A stretch of DNA of 64,000 nucleotides from Flagellimonas ochracea (GTDB taxonomy: Bacteria; Bacteroidota; Bacteroidia; Flavobacteriales; Flavobacteriaceae): positions 620,001-684,000 of the forward strand of contig NZ_JAAABI010000001.1 of assembly GCF_009903685.1 (NCBI RefSeq), given 5' to 3'. Positions 53,675-63,300 of the stretch are shown piece after piece. The position numbers and the translations under genes were made by a program. Below the pieces are notes generated by a model. The model saw nothing but the letters and a program-made list of their open reading frames with translations, searched no databases and was not told where the DNA came from. Positions within the stretch are counted from its first letter, which is position 1, and each line of letters begins with the position of its first letter.

Positions 53675-54246
53675 GAAGATTGTTTTTTCTCTCTAAGTCC
53701 TTTTAAAGCCCTGTTCAGACTTCTGGGGGTGACCCCTATATAATTGGCGATATCTTTTTTTGAAATTACTTCGGTTATTTCTGGAAACATGCGCTGCAGT
53801 TTTAGGATGTTGTCCTCAATGGGGTAGGCATGTTGATAGGAGTGCCGAGGAGCCTTGTATCGAATTTTGTCTGCCAAAGCTTTCATAATAAGCTGGTTGA
53901 ACTTAAAGTCAGCTTTCAACAAATTATTGAAACACGAATATGTAAATGAAAACACCTTTAAAGAGGTGATAGATTCTACCGAGCAAATGGTGAGTTTGTT
54001 ACGAAAAATTTCAAGCTCACCAAACTCCATGCCCTCTCCTAAAAACTCTTGGATAAACTCTTTGCCGTTCTCATCTAAAATATAGCACTTCGCAATGCCC
54101 TTTTTGATCAAATAAATCTTTGTGTATCTGTGGTCTTGCTCCAAGATCAATTGGCGGGGACCAAATTCTTCCTCATGCATGCCATCCACACCTTTTTGAA
54201 AAAGCACTTCTGAGTAGGCCACTAATTCTGGATTCTTTCTGATCAT
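53671..54246 (-). CDS. Crp/Fnr-family regulator
   Basis: The 191-residue protein has a cyclic-nucleotide-binding-like beta-roll (ILEQDHRYTKIYLIKKGIAKCYIL, EFLGEGMEFGELEIF) and a C-terminal HTH (TEVISKKDIANYIGVTPRSLNRALKGL). The beta-roll lacks the Arg/Ser phosphate-binding pair of CRP, so cAMP binding is doubtful. ATG 54246 is preferred over a TTG at 54264, which sits inside a palindrome. It is divergent from an MFS transporter with two palindromes between them, pointing to self-control and control of the transporter. Confidence 0.9.
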   Translation of the reverse strand: MIRKNPELVAYSEVLFQKGVDGMHEEEFGPRQLILEQDHRYTKIYLIKKGIAKCYILDENGKEFIQEFLGEGMEFGELEIFRNKLTICSVESITSLKVFSFTYSCFNNLLKADFKFNQLIMKALADKIRYKAPRHSYQHAYPIEDNILKLQRMFPEITEVISKKDIANYIGVTPRSLNRALKGLREKKQSS

Positions 54247-54257
54247 ATTCTTTAGGC

Positions 54258-54299
54258 AGGACAAATGTCCTTTTTTGTAAATGAAAGAAGAAATTTCTT
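54258..54299. promoter_or_regulatory. Two palindromes between Crp-like and MFS genes
   Basis: AGGACAAATGTCCT (54258-54271) is an inverted repeat with 6-base arms just upstream of the regulator's ATG. AAGAAATTTCTT (54288-54299) is a perfect 12-base palindrome nearer the transporter. Either could bind the Crp-like dimer; the first has the better fit to a 14-base Crp-type site. Confidence 0.5.
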
Positions 54300-54370
54300 T
54301 GTGCTAAAGTTAAGCAATACCATTAGTGAAGACAACGGCTAAAATTGATAAAAACACTGAACAAACTCCA

Positions 54371-55519
54371 ATGTATAGCTCAAAATTTATATTGATATGT
54401 TTTGGTTCTTTGTTGTTTTCTGCAAGCTTTAATATGTTGATCCCAGAGTTACCATCCTATTTGGCAAGTTTGGGTGGAGCGGAATACATTGGTTTGATCA
54501 TAGCGTTGTTTACATTGACTGCGGGACTGTCAAGACCTTTTAGTGGAAGACTGACAGACACCATTGGTAGAAGACCTGTACTGATTTTTGGTGCCTTGGT
54601 CTGTCTGATTTGCGGTTTTTTCTATCCCCTCTTGACCACGGTATATGGATTCTTACTTTTACGGCTTTTTCATGGCTTTTCCACTGGTTTTACACCGACT
54701 GCAGCCTCAACTTTTGTTTCGGACGTGGTCCCACATCAACGTTTGGGCGAGGCCATGGGAATACATGGAATAGCCTTTAGTACAGGAATGGCCATTGGCC
54801 CTGCCATGGGTAGTTTCATTAAATTGCACCATTCCTATGAGGTATTGTTCCATAGCTCTTCCTTGATGGCTTTTTTGGCCTTGTTGCTCATGGTGAACCT
54901 GAAGGAAACATTGCCCCAAAAACAAGCATTTCGATGGGCCCTGTTGAAAATTTCGAAAAGTGACATAATCGCGGTCGAGGCCATGCCGGCATCCATAGTG
55001 AACTTTCTCGCATATACCAGTCTTGGAGTCATTCTTACCCTAATTCCCGATTGGACGGTAGCGGTTGGTTTTGCCAACAAAGGTGTATTCTTTATTGTTT
55101 TCACCGTTTCATCCTTGGTGGTTCGAATCATAGCCGGGAAAATATCAGACCGCTACGGAAGGTCAAAGGTAATTATGGTAGGATTGGTATTGTTGATTAT
55201 TGCCTTAACATCCATTGGCTATTTTAACACCAAACTCGGACTGCTTGTTGGGGCAGGATTGTATGGGTTTGGAATGGGGGTGGTAACTCCGGCCATACAC
55301 GCCTGGACCATTGATTTAAGTCAACCAGGGCAAAAAGGAAAGGCCATGGCCACCATGTACATTTCCTTGGAAGCGGGCATCGGATTGGCAGCATTAATCT
55401 CCGGTTGGTATTATAAAGAAGACGTCCTCCGTATTACTCATGCCCTATACGGTTGCGCTATTTTAGCTTTAATGGGTATGATATACATCGTATTATGGAA
55501 TAGAAGGCTTCACCACTAG
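54371..55519 (+). CDS. MFS exporter
   Basis: The 382-residue major facilitator has twelve predicted transmembrane segments. Motif A is in SGRLTDTIGRRPVLIFG and again in the second half as GKISDRYGRSKVIMVG, typical of drug-efflux MFS proteins. The frame extends to GTG 54326; ATG 54371 just before the first membrane helix is preferred but the GTG cannot be excluded. It is divergent from a Crp/Fnr-type regulator. Its 3' end overlaps the convergent DUF5916 gene by 4 bases. Confidence 0.88.
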   Translation: MYSSKFILICFGSLLFSASFNMLIPELPSYLASLGGAEYIGLIIALFTLTAGLSRPFSGRLTDTIGRRPVLIFGALVCLICGFFYPLLTTVYGFLLLRLFHGFSTGFTPTAASTFVSDVVPHQRLGEAMGIHGIAFSTGMAIGPAMGSFIKLHHSYEVLFHSSSLMAFLALLLMVNLKETLPQKQAFRWALLKISKSDIIAVEAMPASIVNFLAYTSLGVILTLIPDWTVAVGFANKGVFFIVFTVSSLVVRIIAGKISDRYGRSKVIMVGLVLLIIALTSIGYFNTKLGLLVGAGLYGFGMGVVTPAIHAWTIDLSQPGQKGKAMATMYISLEAGIGLAALISGWYYKEDVLRITHALYGCAILALMGMIYIVLWNRRLHH

Positions 55520-57738
55520 TTCAGAATGTCAAACCTATGGGTATACTTAATCGTGAACACTTGATTGTCAATACCGTCAATCAAATCATCATCCTTTACA
55601 ATATTGAACACCACAAAGAGACCTGTATTGGCGTTTTGTAGCCAAGCAAAACGGGCATTTACCGAAGTGATGTTCGACACGTTGTTTCTTTGGATTAAGC
55701 TCTGCAAGAACATACGAGGGGTAAAGGAATATGAAAGCCGCAGTCCCCCGACTAAGGCGGTTAAATTGCCTGTATCCAATTGAATATCATTATGGCTCAG
55801 GGTTAGGGAACTGTTGAATCGGTCTCCAATACGATATCTGGCGGTTCCACTATTCGCAATTTGATGGCCGTTGAAATAACCACCGATAATCGTCCGGGTA
55901 TCAAAGGAGAATGCATTGTTCGGATTGGTGATTATGATAAGCTGAAGCTCTTGGTTTCTGTAATTGCCAGTTGGCACGGTAACATCGGATATTGTAAAAT
56001 CTTCCAACACACGCTCTGTGGTAAAGTTGATGCCCGTATGCACCTCGAACCCGCTTTTAAACTCCCAATGGTTGTCCACATGCAAAAAGCCGGTGATCAA
56101 TTGATCATCAAAATCCCAATAGCCTCGATAGGAAACATGGGGCCGTATTTCCAACAAATTGCCTGCATTTTTAAATCGATGTGCCTTAAAAACTAAAAAC
56201 TCGGGTTTACGGAAAGCAGTTCGCTGTAAAAAGCCCACTTCAGGATTAAATCCTTCGCCCACCTCGGTGTAACCGGCACGTAGGTCCCAACCGTTCCAGT
56301 TGTAATTTCCCAATATTTTAAAAGCATGGTCACCGTTTTCGATGCCCGGAGTAACACTTTTGGCGACGAAACCATCGACTTCGGCCTTGTTCCCGATTCC
56401 CCATTTACCGTCCAAAGCAAAAACTCGATTATAGTCGTCCTCCATAGCTCCCAATCCGGCCCTATTGATGAAGATGCCGCCCAACGAAGAGCGAGTACCT
56501 TGAAAATCATGATTGACCCGTGCAACGGTAAAGTTGTTCTTTTGTATGGCCGCTTCATCCACATCATCGGTGAACATGCTCAAAAAACCCACGTTGGTCT
56601 GGCCAACCTTACCAGAGAGTCTGGCCCCACCAATAATGGGCACCAAATCACCATCGTCGCCAATACCAATCCGTCTACTGAAAAACAAATCTACTTCTCC
56701 AGGACTCCCTACACTAAACTGTCCCGCATTTTCGAGGAAAAAAGCTCTTTTCTCAGGAAAGAACAGATTGAATCTGTCCAAATTTACCTGTTGGTCGTCT
56801 ACCTCCACTTGGGCGAAATCAGTATTGTAGGTAAGGTCCAGGGTTACGCTAGGAGTAACGCTATATTTGATGTCCGCACCAGCATCAAAATTGGTGTCGG
56901 TTTCATTGGGGTCAACCGACTTGTCGTTTACATGTTGCCCCAACACATAAGGAATTAATTTTAAGTTACCTGGATTCCTAAGGTCAAGTCCTTTGAGTTC
57001 CCCGGCGAGCGATAGTCGCTTCATATCGAAGCCCAATGGGAGGGATGTCCAAAAGGCTGTTTCGGTATTTTTGCTGATGTTCCTTCTCAAATTGAGCCCC
57101 CATGTTTTATCTTTTCCGGGAGCATAGCGCAGAGAACGGAAGGGTATGGCAAATTCTGCACTCCAGCCATAGTCGCCCAGTTGTGATCTCACTTTCCATG
57201 TGGCATCCCAATTAAGGTTGGTCCCGCCGATGACACCACCTTGTTGTCTGTTGGCATTGAAGTTCCCCTTGCCCTCATTATCAATTTGGGCATCATACTC
57301 CATGCCTTGGGCATTGGTGCCGAACAGAAATCCATTTTGCCGATCGTGATAGGTGTCGATGATGAACAAAAAACTATCCTCATCGTTTAAATCTGCATCT
57401 CTTCGAGAGTCGGAGACCACAATGTCTTCGGCATCCTTATCGTAGCAAACAACCGATACATAGAACGTAGTGCTGGAATAGGCCACTCGGACCTCGGTCC
57501 TTTCCGAAACCAGTTCGCCATAATTGGGACGCAGTTGTTTGAGATTGGTTATGGCAGGAACGGTCTGCCAAACTTGGTCATTAATAACCTCCCCATCAAT
57601 AGCTGGGTCTTGTTCCAATGCAGTGGCATAATATTCCGGTTTGTTTGTTGGTTGGGTTTGATCAAGATTTTGTTGTGATTGCAGTATTTGGAGATTCACT
57701 ACAAAAGCCAAGAACAGTTTCCCGGGGGAAATTTTCAT
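55516..57738 (-). CDS. DUF5916 outer-membrane protein with CBM9-like domain
   Basis: The 740-residue precursor has a short N-terminal signal (LFLAFVVNLQILQSQ). A carbohydrate-binding family 9-like domain follows (about residues 40-220: DPAIDGEVINDQVWQ, VAYSSTTFYVSVVCYDKD, WSAEFAIPFRSLRY). The C-terminal DUF5916 region is rich in amphipathic beta-strands and ends in an aromatic-type strand, as in outer-membrane barrels. Substrate or role is unknown; CBM9 hints at glycan contact. It is monocistronic. Confidence 0.92.
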   Translation of the reverse strand: MKISPGKLFLAFVVNLQILQSQQNLDQTQPTNKPEYYATALEQDPAIDGEVINDQVWQTVPAITNLKQLRPNYGELVSERTEVRVAYSSTTFYVSVVCYDKDAEDIVVSDSRRDADLNDEDSFLFIIDTYHDRQNGFLFGTNAQGMEYDAQIDNEGKGNFNANRQQGGVIGGTNLNWDATWKVRSQLGDYGWSAEFAIPFRSLRYAPGKDKTWGLNLRRNISKNTETAFWTSLPLGFDMKRLSLAGELKGLDLRNPGNLKLIPYVLGQHVNDKSVDPNETDTNFDAGADIKYSVTPSVTLDLTYNTDFAQVEVDDQQVNLDRFNLFFPEKRAFFLENAGQFSVGSPGEVDLFFSRRIGIGDDGDLVPIIGGARLSGKVGQTNVGFLSMFTDDVDEAAIQKNNFTVARVNHDFQGTRSSLGGIFINRAGLGAMEDDYNRVFALDGKWGIGNKAEVDGFVAKSVTPGIENGDHAFKILGNYNWNGWDLRAGYTEVGEGFNPEVGFLQRTAFRKPEFLVFKAHRFKNAGNLLEIRPHVSYRGYWDFDDQLITGFLHVDNHWEFKSGFEVHTGINFTTERVLEDFTISDVTVPTGNYRNQELQLIIITNPNNAFSFDTRTIIGGYFNGHQIANSGTARYRIGDRFNSSLTLSHNDIQLDTGNLTALVGGLRLSYSFTPRMFLQSLIQRNNVSNITSVNARFAWLQNANTGLFVVFNIVKDDDLIDGIDNQVFTIKYTHRFDILN

Positions 57739-57823
57739 AAAAGGGGTTTGGTTAGACGTTAAATATAATTCAATAATCGGAACTTTGCCGCAAAATTTGT
57801 ATCTTCAAAAGAGGATTAAACCG

Positions 57824-58387
57824 ATGAAAATGAAGTTTGTTTTGAGTCTAATTTTGGGATTGTCAATTCTTGTTGGAGTGGGCTGTGCATCACACTCAAA
57901 AAACATGGCTACGCCCGAACAGGTTGAGGCCCTAAACAAGCTTCTGGAACAACGGTTTTTTGTCATTACTGCGGATTGGGCGAGACCATTACCGACCCAA
58001 AGCATGAATGCCATTGCCAACGCTGGACTCCTTCCCTTTAACAGCACGCTCAACCGAATCGATTTGGCGGATTCTGAAAGTTATCTGCGTATTGCCGGTG
58101 ACAGTGCAATAGCTCGATTTCCATACTTTGGTGAACAGCAAATGCCAGGAATCTATAACCCAAAGGACGCTGGAATTGAATTTAAGGGTGTTCCGACAGA
58201 TTTTAAAATGACTGCCAACGAAAGGCAAGGAGGGTACAACATGAGTTTCGAAATCAACGATGGAACGGAAAATTTTGAGGTGACCGCTATAATTCTTCCC
58301 TCAAATTACAGTACCGTAAGCATTGTAAGTACCCACAGAAGGCTCATTCAGTACTTTGGAAAAATCTCGGCAGACACCAACGAATAA
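57824..58387 (+). CDS. DUF4251 lipoprotein
   Basis: The 187-residue precursor begins at ATG 57824 or 57830, with signal and lipobox GVGCASHS. The mature domain matches DUF4251: FFVITADWARPLPTQSMNA, ADSESYLRIAGDSAIARFPYFGEQ, GIEFKGVPTDFKM and ending in beta-strands. The fold is beta-sandwich-like and the function unknown. The upstream extension to 57785 is not signal-like and is rejected. It is 83 bases before the next lipoprotein gene. Confidence 0.88.
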   Translation: MKMKFVLSLILGLSILVGVGCASHSKNMATPEQVEALNKLLEQRFFVITADWARPLPTQSMNAIANAGLLPFNSTLNRIDLADSESYLRIAGDSAIARFPYFGEQQMPGIYNPKDAGIEFKGVPTDFKMTANERQGGYNMSFEINDGTENFEVTAIILPSNYSTVSIVSTHRRLIQYFGKISADTNE

Positions 58388-58470
58388 AGAGTCTTTTGTT
58401 CAAATATGTTTTTTTCGGTCCCGCAATCAATCATTTTGTCATAGTTTTATACACTTAAAATCCAAAAAAC

Positions 58471-59673
58471 ATGAAGACGTACTGCTCAGCCTTGTCATTT
58501 TCCCTATGCGCCATATTTTGTTTGTCGATTCTTTCCTGTAATGGAAAAAAAGAAAATAGTGCACAAGAGATGGCGGACGATGTTACCCAGAATGAAGATA
58601 ATGAACCATCCAGCTCAAGTTTGCCATTGGAACTTTTGAAGCTTCCTGAGGGATTCAAGATTGACACTTTTGCAGAAGGCGTAGAAGGAGCCCGGTCTAT
58701 GGCGATGGGCAGCGAAGGGACCCTTTTTGTAGGAACCCGTAATGAGGGCAATGTATATGCCATAACGGATACCGATGGTGATTTTAAGGCGGATGAAGTT
58801 ATAGTTATTGACACTGATTTGGAGCAACCTAATGGAGTGGCATTTAGAAATGGGTCACTTTATGTCGCAGAAGTAAGTCGGCTATTGCGTTATGCCAATA
58901 TAGAACAACAACTTTCAAATCCATCGGAACCAGAGATTATCTATGATGATTACCCCACAGAGTTCCATCACGGATGGAAATACATCGCTTTTGGTCCGGA
59001 TGACAAGCTTTATGTGCCCGTAGGTGCGCCTTGCAATATCTGTGAGCGTAGTGACGAAGATGAACGTTTTGCCACTATTACTCGGATGGATGCCGATGGC
59101 GGAAATCGCGAAATCTATGCCAAGGGAGTGCGAAATACAGTTGGCTTCACATGGCATCCAGAAACCAAGGAGATGTGGTTTACCGATAATGGAAGAGATC
59201 TCATGGGAGATGATGTACCTCCTTGCGAATTGAATCGGATTACCGAACCTGGGCAACATTTTGGGTATCCCTACTGCCATGGCGGTACAGTCAAAGACCC
59301 AGAGTTTGGTGACCAACGTCCCTGTTCCGATTTTGTATCACCTGTACAACCACTCGGGGCCCATGTGGCACCGCTCGGGGTCAAGTTTGATACAGGATCC
59401 ATGTTTCCAACAGAATATAAGGGACATGCATTTATTGCGGAGCATGGCTCTTGGAACCGTTCTTCCAAAGTGGGATATAGGGTCACTTTGGTAAAACTGA
59501 ACAATAATGAGGCGGTGAGTTATGAACCCTTCATTTATGGTTGGTTGGATGAAGAAAAACAGGAGGCATTTGGTCGCCCTGTCGATTTATTGTTTTTAGA
59601 AGATGGCTCGCTCCTAATTTCTGATGATGTTGGAGACGCCATTTATAGAGTTACTTATTCGGAAAAAGACTGA
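58471..59673 (+). CDS. PQQ-type sugar (sorbosone) dehydrogenase lipoprotein
   Basis: The 400-residue precursor has lipobox LSILSCNGK, a short acidic linker, and a six-bladed beta-propeller of the glucose/sorbosone dehydrogenase family. Characteristic pieces are LPEGFKIDTFAEGVEGARSM, FHHGWKYIAFGPDDKLYVPVGAPCN, and TVGFTWHPETKEMWFTDNG with the Ca/PQQ loop NGRDLMGDDVPPCEL. It would oxidise aldoses or related sugars at the cell surface if PQQ is available; no pqq genes are in the window. It is monocistronic. Confidence 0.92.
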   Translation: MKTYCSALSFSLCAIFCLSILSCNGKKENSAQEMADDVTQNEDNEPSSSSLPLELLKLPEGFKIDTFAEGVEGARSMAMGSEGTLFVGTRNEGNVYAITDTDGDFKADEVIVIDTDLEQPNGVAFRNGSLYVAEVSRLLRYANIEQQLSNPSEPEIIYDDYPTEFHHGWKYIAFGPDDKLYVPVGAPCNICERSDEDERFATITRMDADGGNREIYAKGVRNTVGFTWHPETKEMWFTDNGRDLMGDDVPPCELNRITEPGQHFGYPYCHGGTVKDPEFGDQRPCSDFVSPVQPLGAHVAPLGVKFDTGSMFPTEYKGHAFIAEHGSWNRSSKVGYRVTLVKLNNNEAVSYEPFIYGWLDEEKQEAFGRPVDLLFLEDGSLLISDDVGDAIYRVTYSEKD

Positions 59674-59728
59674 ACAATACGTTACAGGGACTTAGGATAA
59701 CAGCCTGATATTTGTATGTCCTGTAATT

Positions 59729-60061
59729 TCAGGTGAATCTTTGATTTTGATTGTCTGAAACTTCCAAGAATATATGGGAGGTCGATAGCGTATCCTTTGA
59801 GGTGATTTTCTCCAACACATAAGTCCATTCGCCAAAAGGAAATACAAATTCTAACTTATCCTCTTGGTCGAAAACCCGTATGTTTCTATTGAGTAAAATC
59901 AAATCGGGTGGATGCGACACAGTTTTGGGCCTTCGCCAACACCTATATCGAATTTTCTGATTCTGGAGCTCATCAACTTTTATAATAAACTCATGGTTGC
60001 TGCAAAAAACAAGGCTTTTCTTGGGCTGATAATCAATCATACCAAAAATTTTATACCCCAT
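59729..60061 (-). CDS. Small hypothetical protein following a 39-residue membrane protein
   Basis: This 110-residue frame starts at ATG 60061 (GYKIFGMIDYQ), with two cysteines and beta-rich content (KKSLVFCSNHEFIIKV, KIRYRCWRRPK, KLEFVFPFGEWTYVLE). The frame remains open to a TTG at 60118, but that stretch overlaps the membrane protein gene in another phase. ATG 60061 lies 8 bases before that gene's stop, as expected for coupled genes. No family is recognised. No signal peptide. Confidence 0.55.
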   Translation of the reverse strand: MGYKIFGMIDYQPKKSLVFCSNHEFIIKVDELQNQKIRYRCWRRPKTVSHPPDLILLNRNIRVFDQEDKLEFVFPFGEWTYVLEKITSKDTLSTSHIFLEVSDNQNQRFT

Positions 60062-60170
60062 TTCTTCTTTTCCAATAGGTTCCATGCAAAAAACCAAGCA
60101 TGTACAAAATGAACCCAACCAGAATAAGACTGATAATCTGTAAGAGGTTTATCGTTTCTAGAGTAGTCAT
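60051..60170 (-). CDS. Small single-span membrane protein (39 residues)
   Basis: ATG 60170 opens a 39-codon frame ending TAA 60051, with one hydrophobic helix (INLLQIISLILVGFILYML) followed by a basic end (TYWKRRNGV), so the C-terminus should be cytoplasmic. The frame overlaps the start of the next minus-strand gene by 11 bases. Length, topology and coupling argue for a real small protein rather than chance. Comparable microproteins often assist enzymes or transporters. Confidence 0.55.
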   Translation of the reverse strand: MTTLETINLLQIISLILVGFILYMLGFLHGTYWKRRNGV

Positions 60171-60237
60171 TTTCTTAAATAAGAATTAAGGTATCAAAGA
60201 GTAGTGAAATACTCGGTATAAATTGATATATGGTTTG

Positions 60238-60293
60238 TTTCAATTGATGAATGATTGTTTTCAATTGATGGATATCAATTTTTGATATTATGG
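60238..60293. promoter_or_regulatory. Tandem TTTCAATTGATG repeats and a GATATCAA hairpin
   Basis: TTTCAATTGATG occurs at 60238-60249 and 60259-60270, exactly 21 bases apart. ATATCAA (60272) and TTGATAT form an adjacent inverted repeat. The block is in the divergent region between the 39-residue protein gene and the BNR-repeat gene, at a spacing of two helical turns, which suggests a regulator binding one DNA face. Confidence 0.45.
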
Positions 60294-60379
60294 TCTAGAT
60301 GCGAGGTAAATACCATCAAGTTTTACATAGTTTTCTTTTTCAGCCTATATTTATGTGCATCAATGCCAAAATCGACCTA

Positions 60380-63300
60380 ATGAAAACCCGTTTTTACTTA
60401 TTTATTATTTGTTTTTGTGCCATCATTTCAATTCAGTCACAGCGAAAAACCAATGAACCCAAGATTACAGAGAAATTATACGAATCCATGACTTATCGCA
60501 ACATTGGACCTTTTCGCGGAGGACGGGTGACGACTGTGGAAGGATTGCCCAACGATATTTTTACGTATTACATGGGTTCCACTGGAGGTGGTGTGTGGAA
60601 AACTACCGATGGGGGCAATACTTGGAATAACATTTCCGATGGGTTTTTCAACACTACGGGCATTGGAGACATCACGGTGGCACCATCAGACCATAACATT
60701 ATTTATGTGGGCACCGGAGAATCTTGTATTCGTGGCGTAAAGACCTCACATGGAGACGGCATGTATAAATCCACCGATGCTGGAAAGACATGGAAACATA
60801 TTGGCCTTACCGAAACCCGGCATATTGGGGAAGTGTATGTGCATCCCAAGGACCCCAATAAAGTATATGTGGCAGCACAAGGGAATCCCTGGGGCAAAGA
60901 TGAACATCGCGGACTTTATCTATCTGAGGATGGGGGTGAAAACTGGGAGAAGATTCTTTATATCAACGAGCATTCTGGTATTGTGGACCTCTCCGTTAGC
61001 GAAGAAAATCCCAATATAATGATGGCCACATCTTGGGAATTTCAGCGCAAACCTTGGGCATTGCACAGTGGAGGTCCAGGAAGTCAGGTGTTGAAGTCGA
61101 CCGATGGTGGCAAAACTTGGAAAAAGATTAGCAAAGGCTTACCTCAACTTATGGGTAAAATCGGTGTCGATATTTCACCTGCCAATCCCAATGTGGTATA
61201 TCTGGCCATTGAGGCAAAGGAACGTGAAGGGGGTGTCTACCGTTCGGATGATGCTGGAGAGACTTTTCGGCACACCAGTAACAATGCAACCACCTTTGCG
61301 CGGCCTTGGTACTACATGCATATCATTGCCGGCCCCAATGATGAAGATGAATTATGGGTAATGAACAGCTTTGCCATGAAATCCATTGATGGGGGTAAAA
61401 CCTTCACTGGAAGTCCGGGCAGTCATGTGGACCATCACGATATGTGGATCAATCCCAACAACAGCGATATTATGATCAATGCCAACGACGGGGGTGCCTC
61501 AGTCACATACAATGGCGGTGAAACCTGGTCTACCCTTATGAACCAGCCCACAGGACAGTTCTACCGCTGCATTACCGACAACGGAAATCCCTATCGGGTA
61601 TATTCCGGACAGCAAGACAACAGTACTATCGCTATTGACAGTCGTGTAATGGACGACGGAATTGGTGAGATGCACTGGGATGTTATGCGCGCCGGGGAAT
61701 CTTCCACTGTGGCCATGGATCCTAACAATCCCCGTTTTGTGTACTCTACCTATTTTGCCAGCAATTTTGTGGAGTGGGACCGCGATATTGACAATACCCG
61801 AATGGTTCGGCCTTATCCAGAGCGCATCAGTGGGGAGCAACCCAAAAATTTGAAGCTGCGGTCCAATTGGAATGGTCCTGTGATTGTATCGCCCCACATT
61901 CCCGATGTAATCTACTACGGCTCAGAATACGTTATGAAATCCATTGACCGTGGCATTACTTGGCAAACCGTAAGTGAAGACCTAACCCGCAATAACAAAG
62001 ACCATCAGGGTAAAGGAGGTGGCCCCATTACTAATGAACAGATTACGGCAGAAAGCTATAATAACTTGTTCAATATTGAAGAATCCCCTCTTCGCGAAGG
62101 GGTGGTTTGGGTAGGTTCGGACTGTGGTCTGGTGCACGTGACCCAAAACGGCGGACAAACTTGGACCAATGTAACGCCCAAAGGGCTTCCGGAGGCCATC
62201 ATCAATGTGGTGGAGCCTTCGCCTCACGATGTGGCCACAGCCTACATTGCAGTGGCGGGCTATAAACTGAACAATTTCACACCCATGATTTATAAAACCA
62301 GCAATTATGGTGCTTCTTGGGAGAAAATCGTGAACGGATTACCTAGTGATACTTTTGCACGCAGCGTGCGTGAGGACCCAGACCGCAAGGGACTACTCTA
62401 CGCCGGCACAGAGACCGGGGTCTTTGTTTCCTTCAACGATGGCCAACAGTGGCTACCCTTGCAGAACAATCTGCCCGAAGTGCCCATAACTGATATGCGG
62501 GTACAGCGAAAGGATCTTGTGGTTACCACCCAAGGCCGCGCTATTTGGATTTTGGACGACCTAACCCCCTTGCACCAAATTACAGATGCCGTAGCGCAAG
62601 CCAATCATTATCTCTACCAGCCGCGGGACACCCATGCCGAGCTTTCGGTGGCGTACAGTATTGATGGCGGTTTTGGACAGAACCCACCCAAGGGTGTACA
62701 GATTCATTATCTGAACAATGAAGAGATAGGGGAGGATACTCCCATTTCGCTTGAGATATTGAACAGCAAAGGTAAGGTGATTCATGCCGAACAGAGTAAT
62801 AGTCCCCAAGTAGGGTGTGATACCCTTGTAAAACCCCAATTGAAAAAAAGTAAGGGCGCTCACCGCTACCGTTGGAATATGCGAATCGGCCGCTTCGACT
62901 GCCTAACCGAGCTCTACACCACCAATCGCGACCTGAGTGCTTACGATGCTGCACCTGGCAACTACAAAGTGAAACTTACCGTGGGAGACCAAGTACTTAT
63001 TCAGGATTTTGCCATTACCATAGACCCTCGCATTAAAACCAGTGTGGACAACGTCGAGGCTGCCTATGCTGAACGCAATGGTCTCTCCCATTCGTTGTAC
63101 CAAGGGGCCACTGAAATGGCACAAGGCGTGCGTGACCTTCGAAAGATACAGCAGCAGTTGGAATTTTTATTGGGAGAGACCGATGATGCCCAACTACAAG
63201 AAAAAGGCAAGGCGTTGAACACAAGAATAGAAGATTGGATTGACGAAATTTTGCAAAAGGAGATGCGTACTTACCAGAGCAACTACATGTTCGAGGCTCG

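Noticed and set aside
60062..60118. Longer N-terminus of the small protein at 59729 (TTG 60118 or ATG 60085)
   Set aside because: This stretch is better explained as the coding region of the 39-residue membrane protein in another phase.
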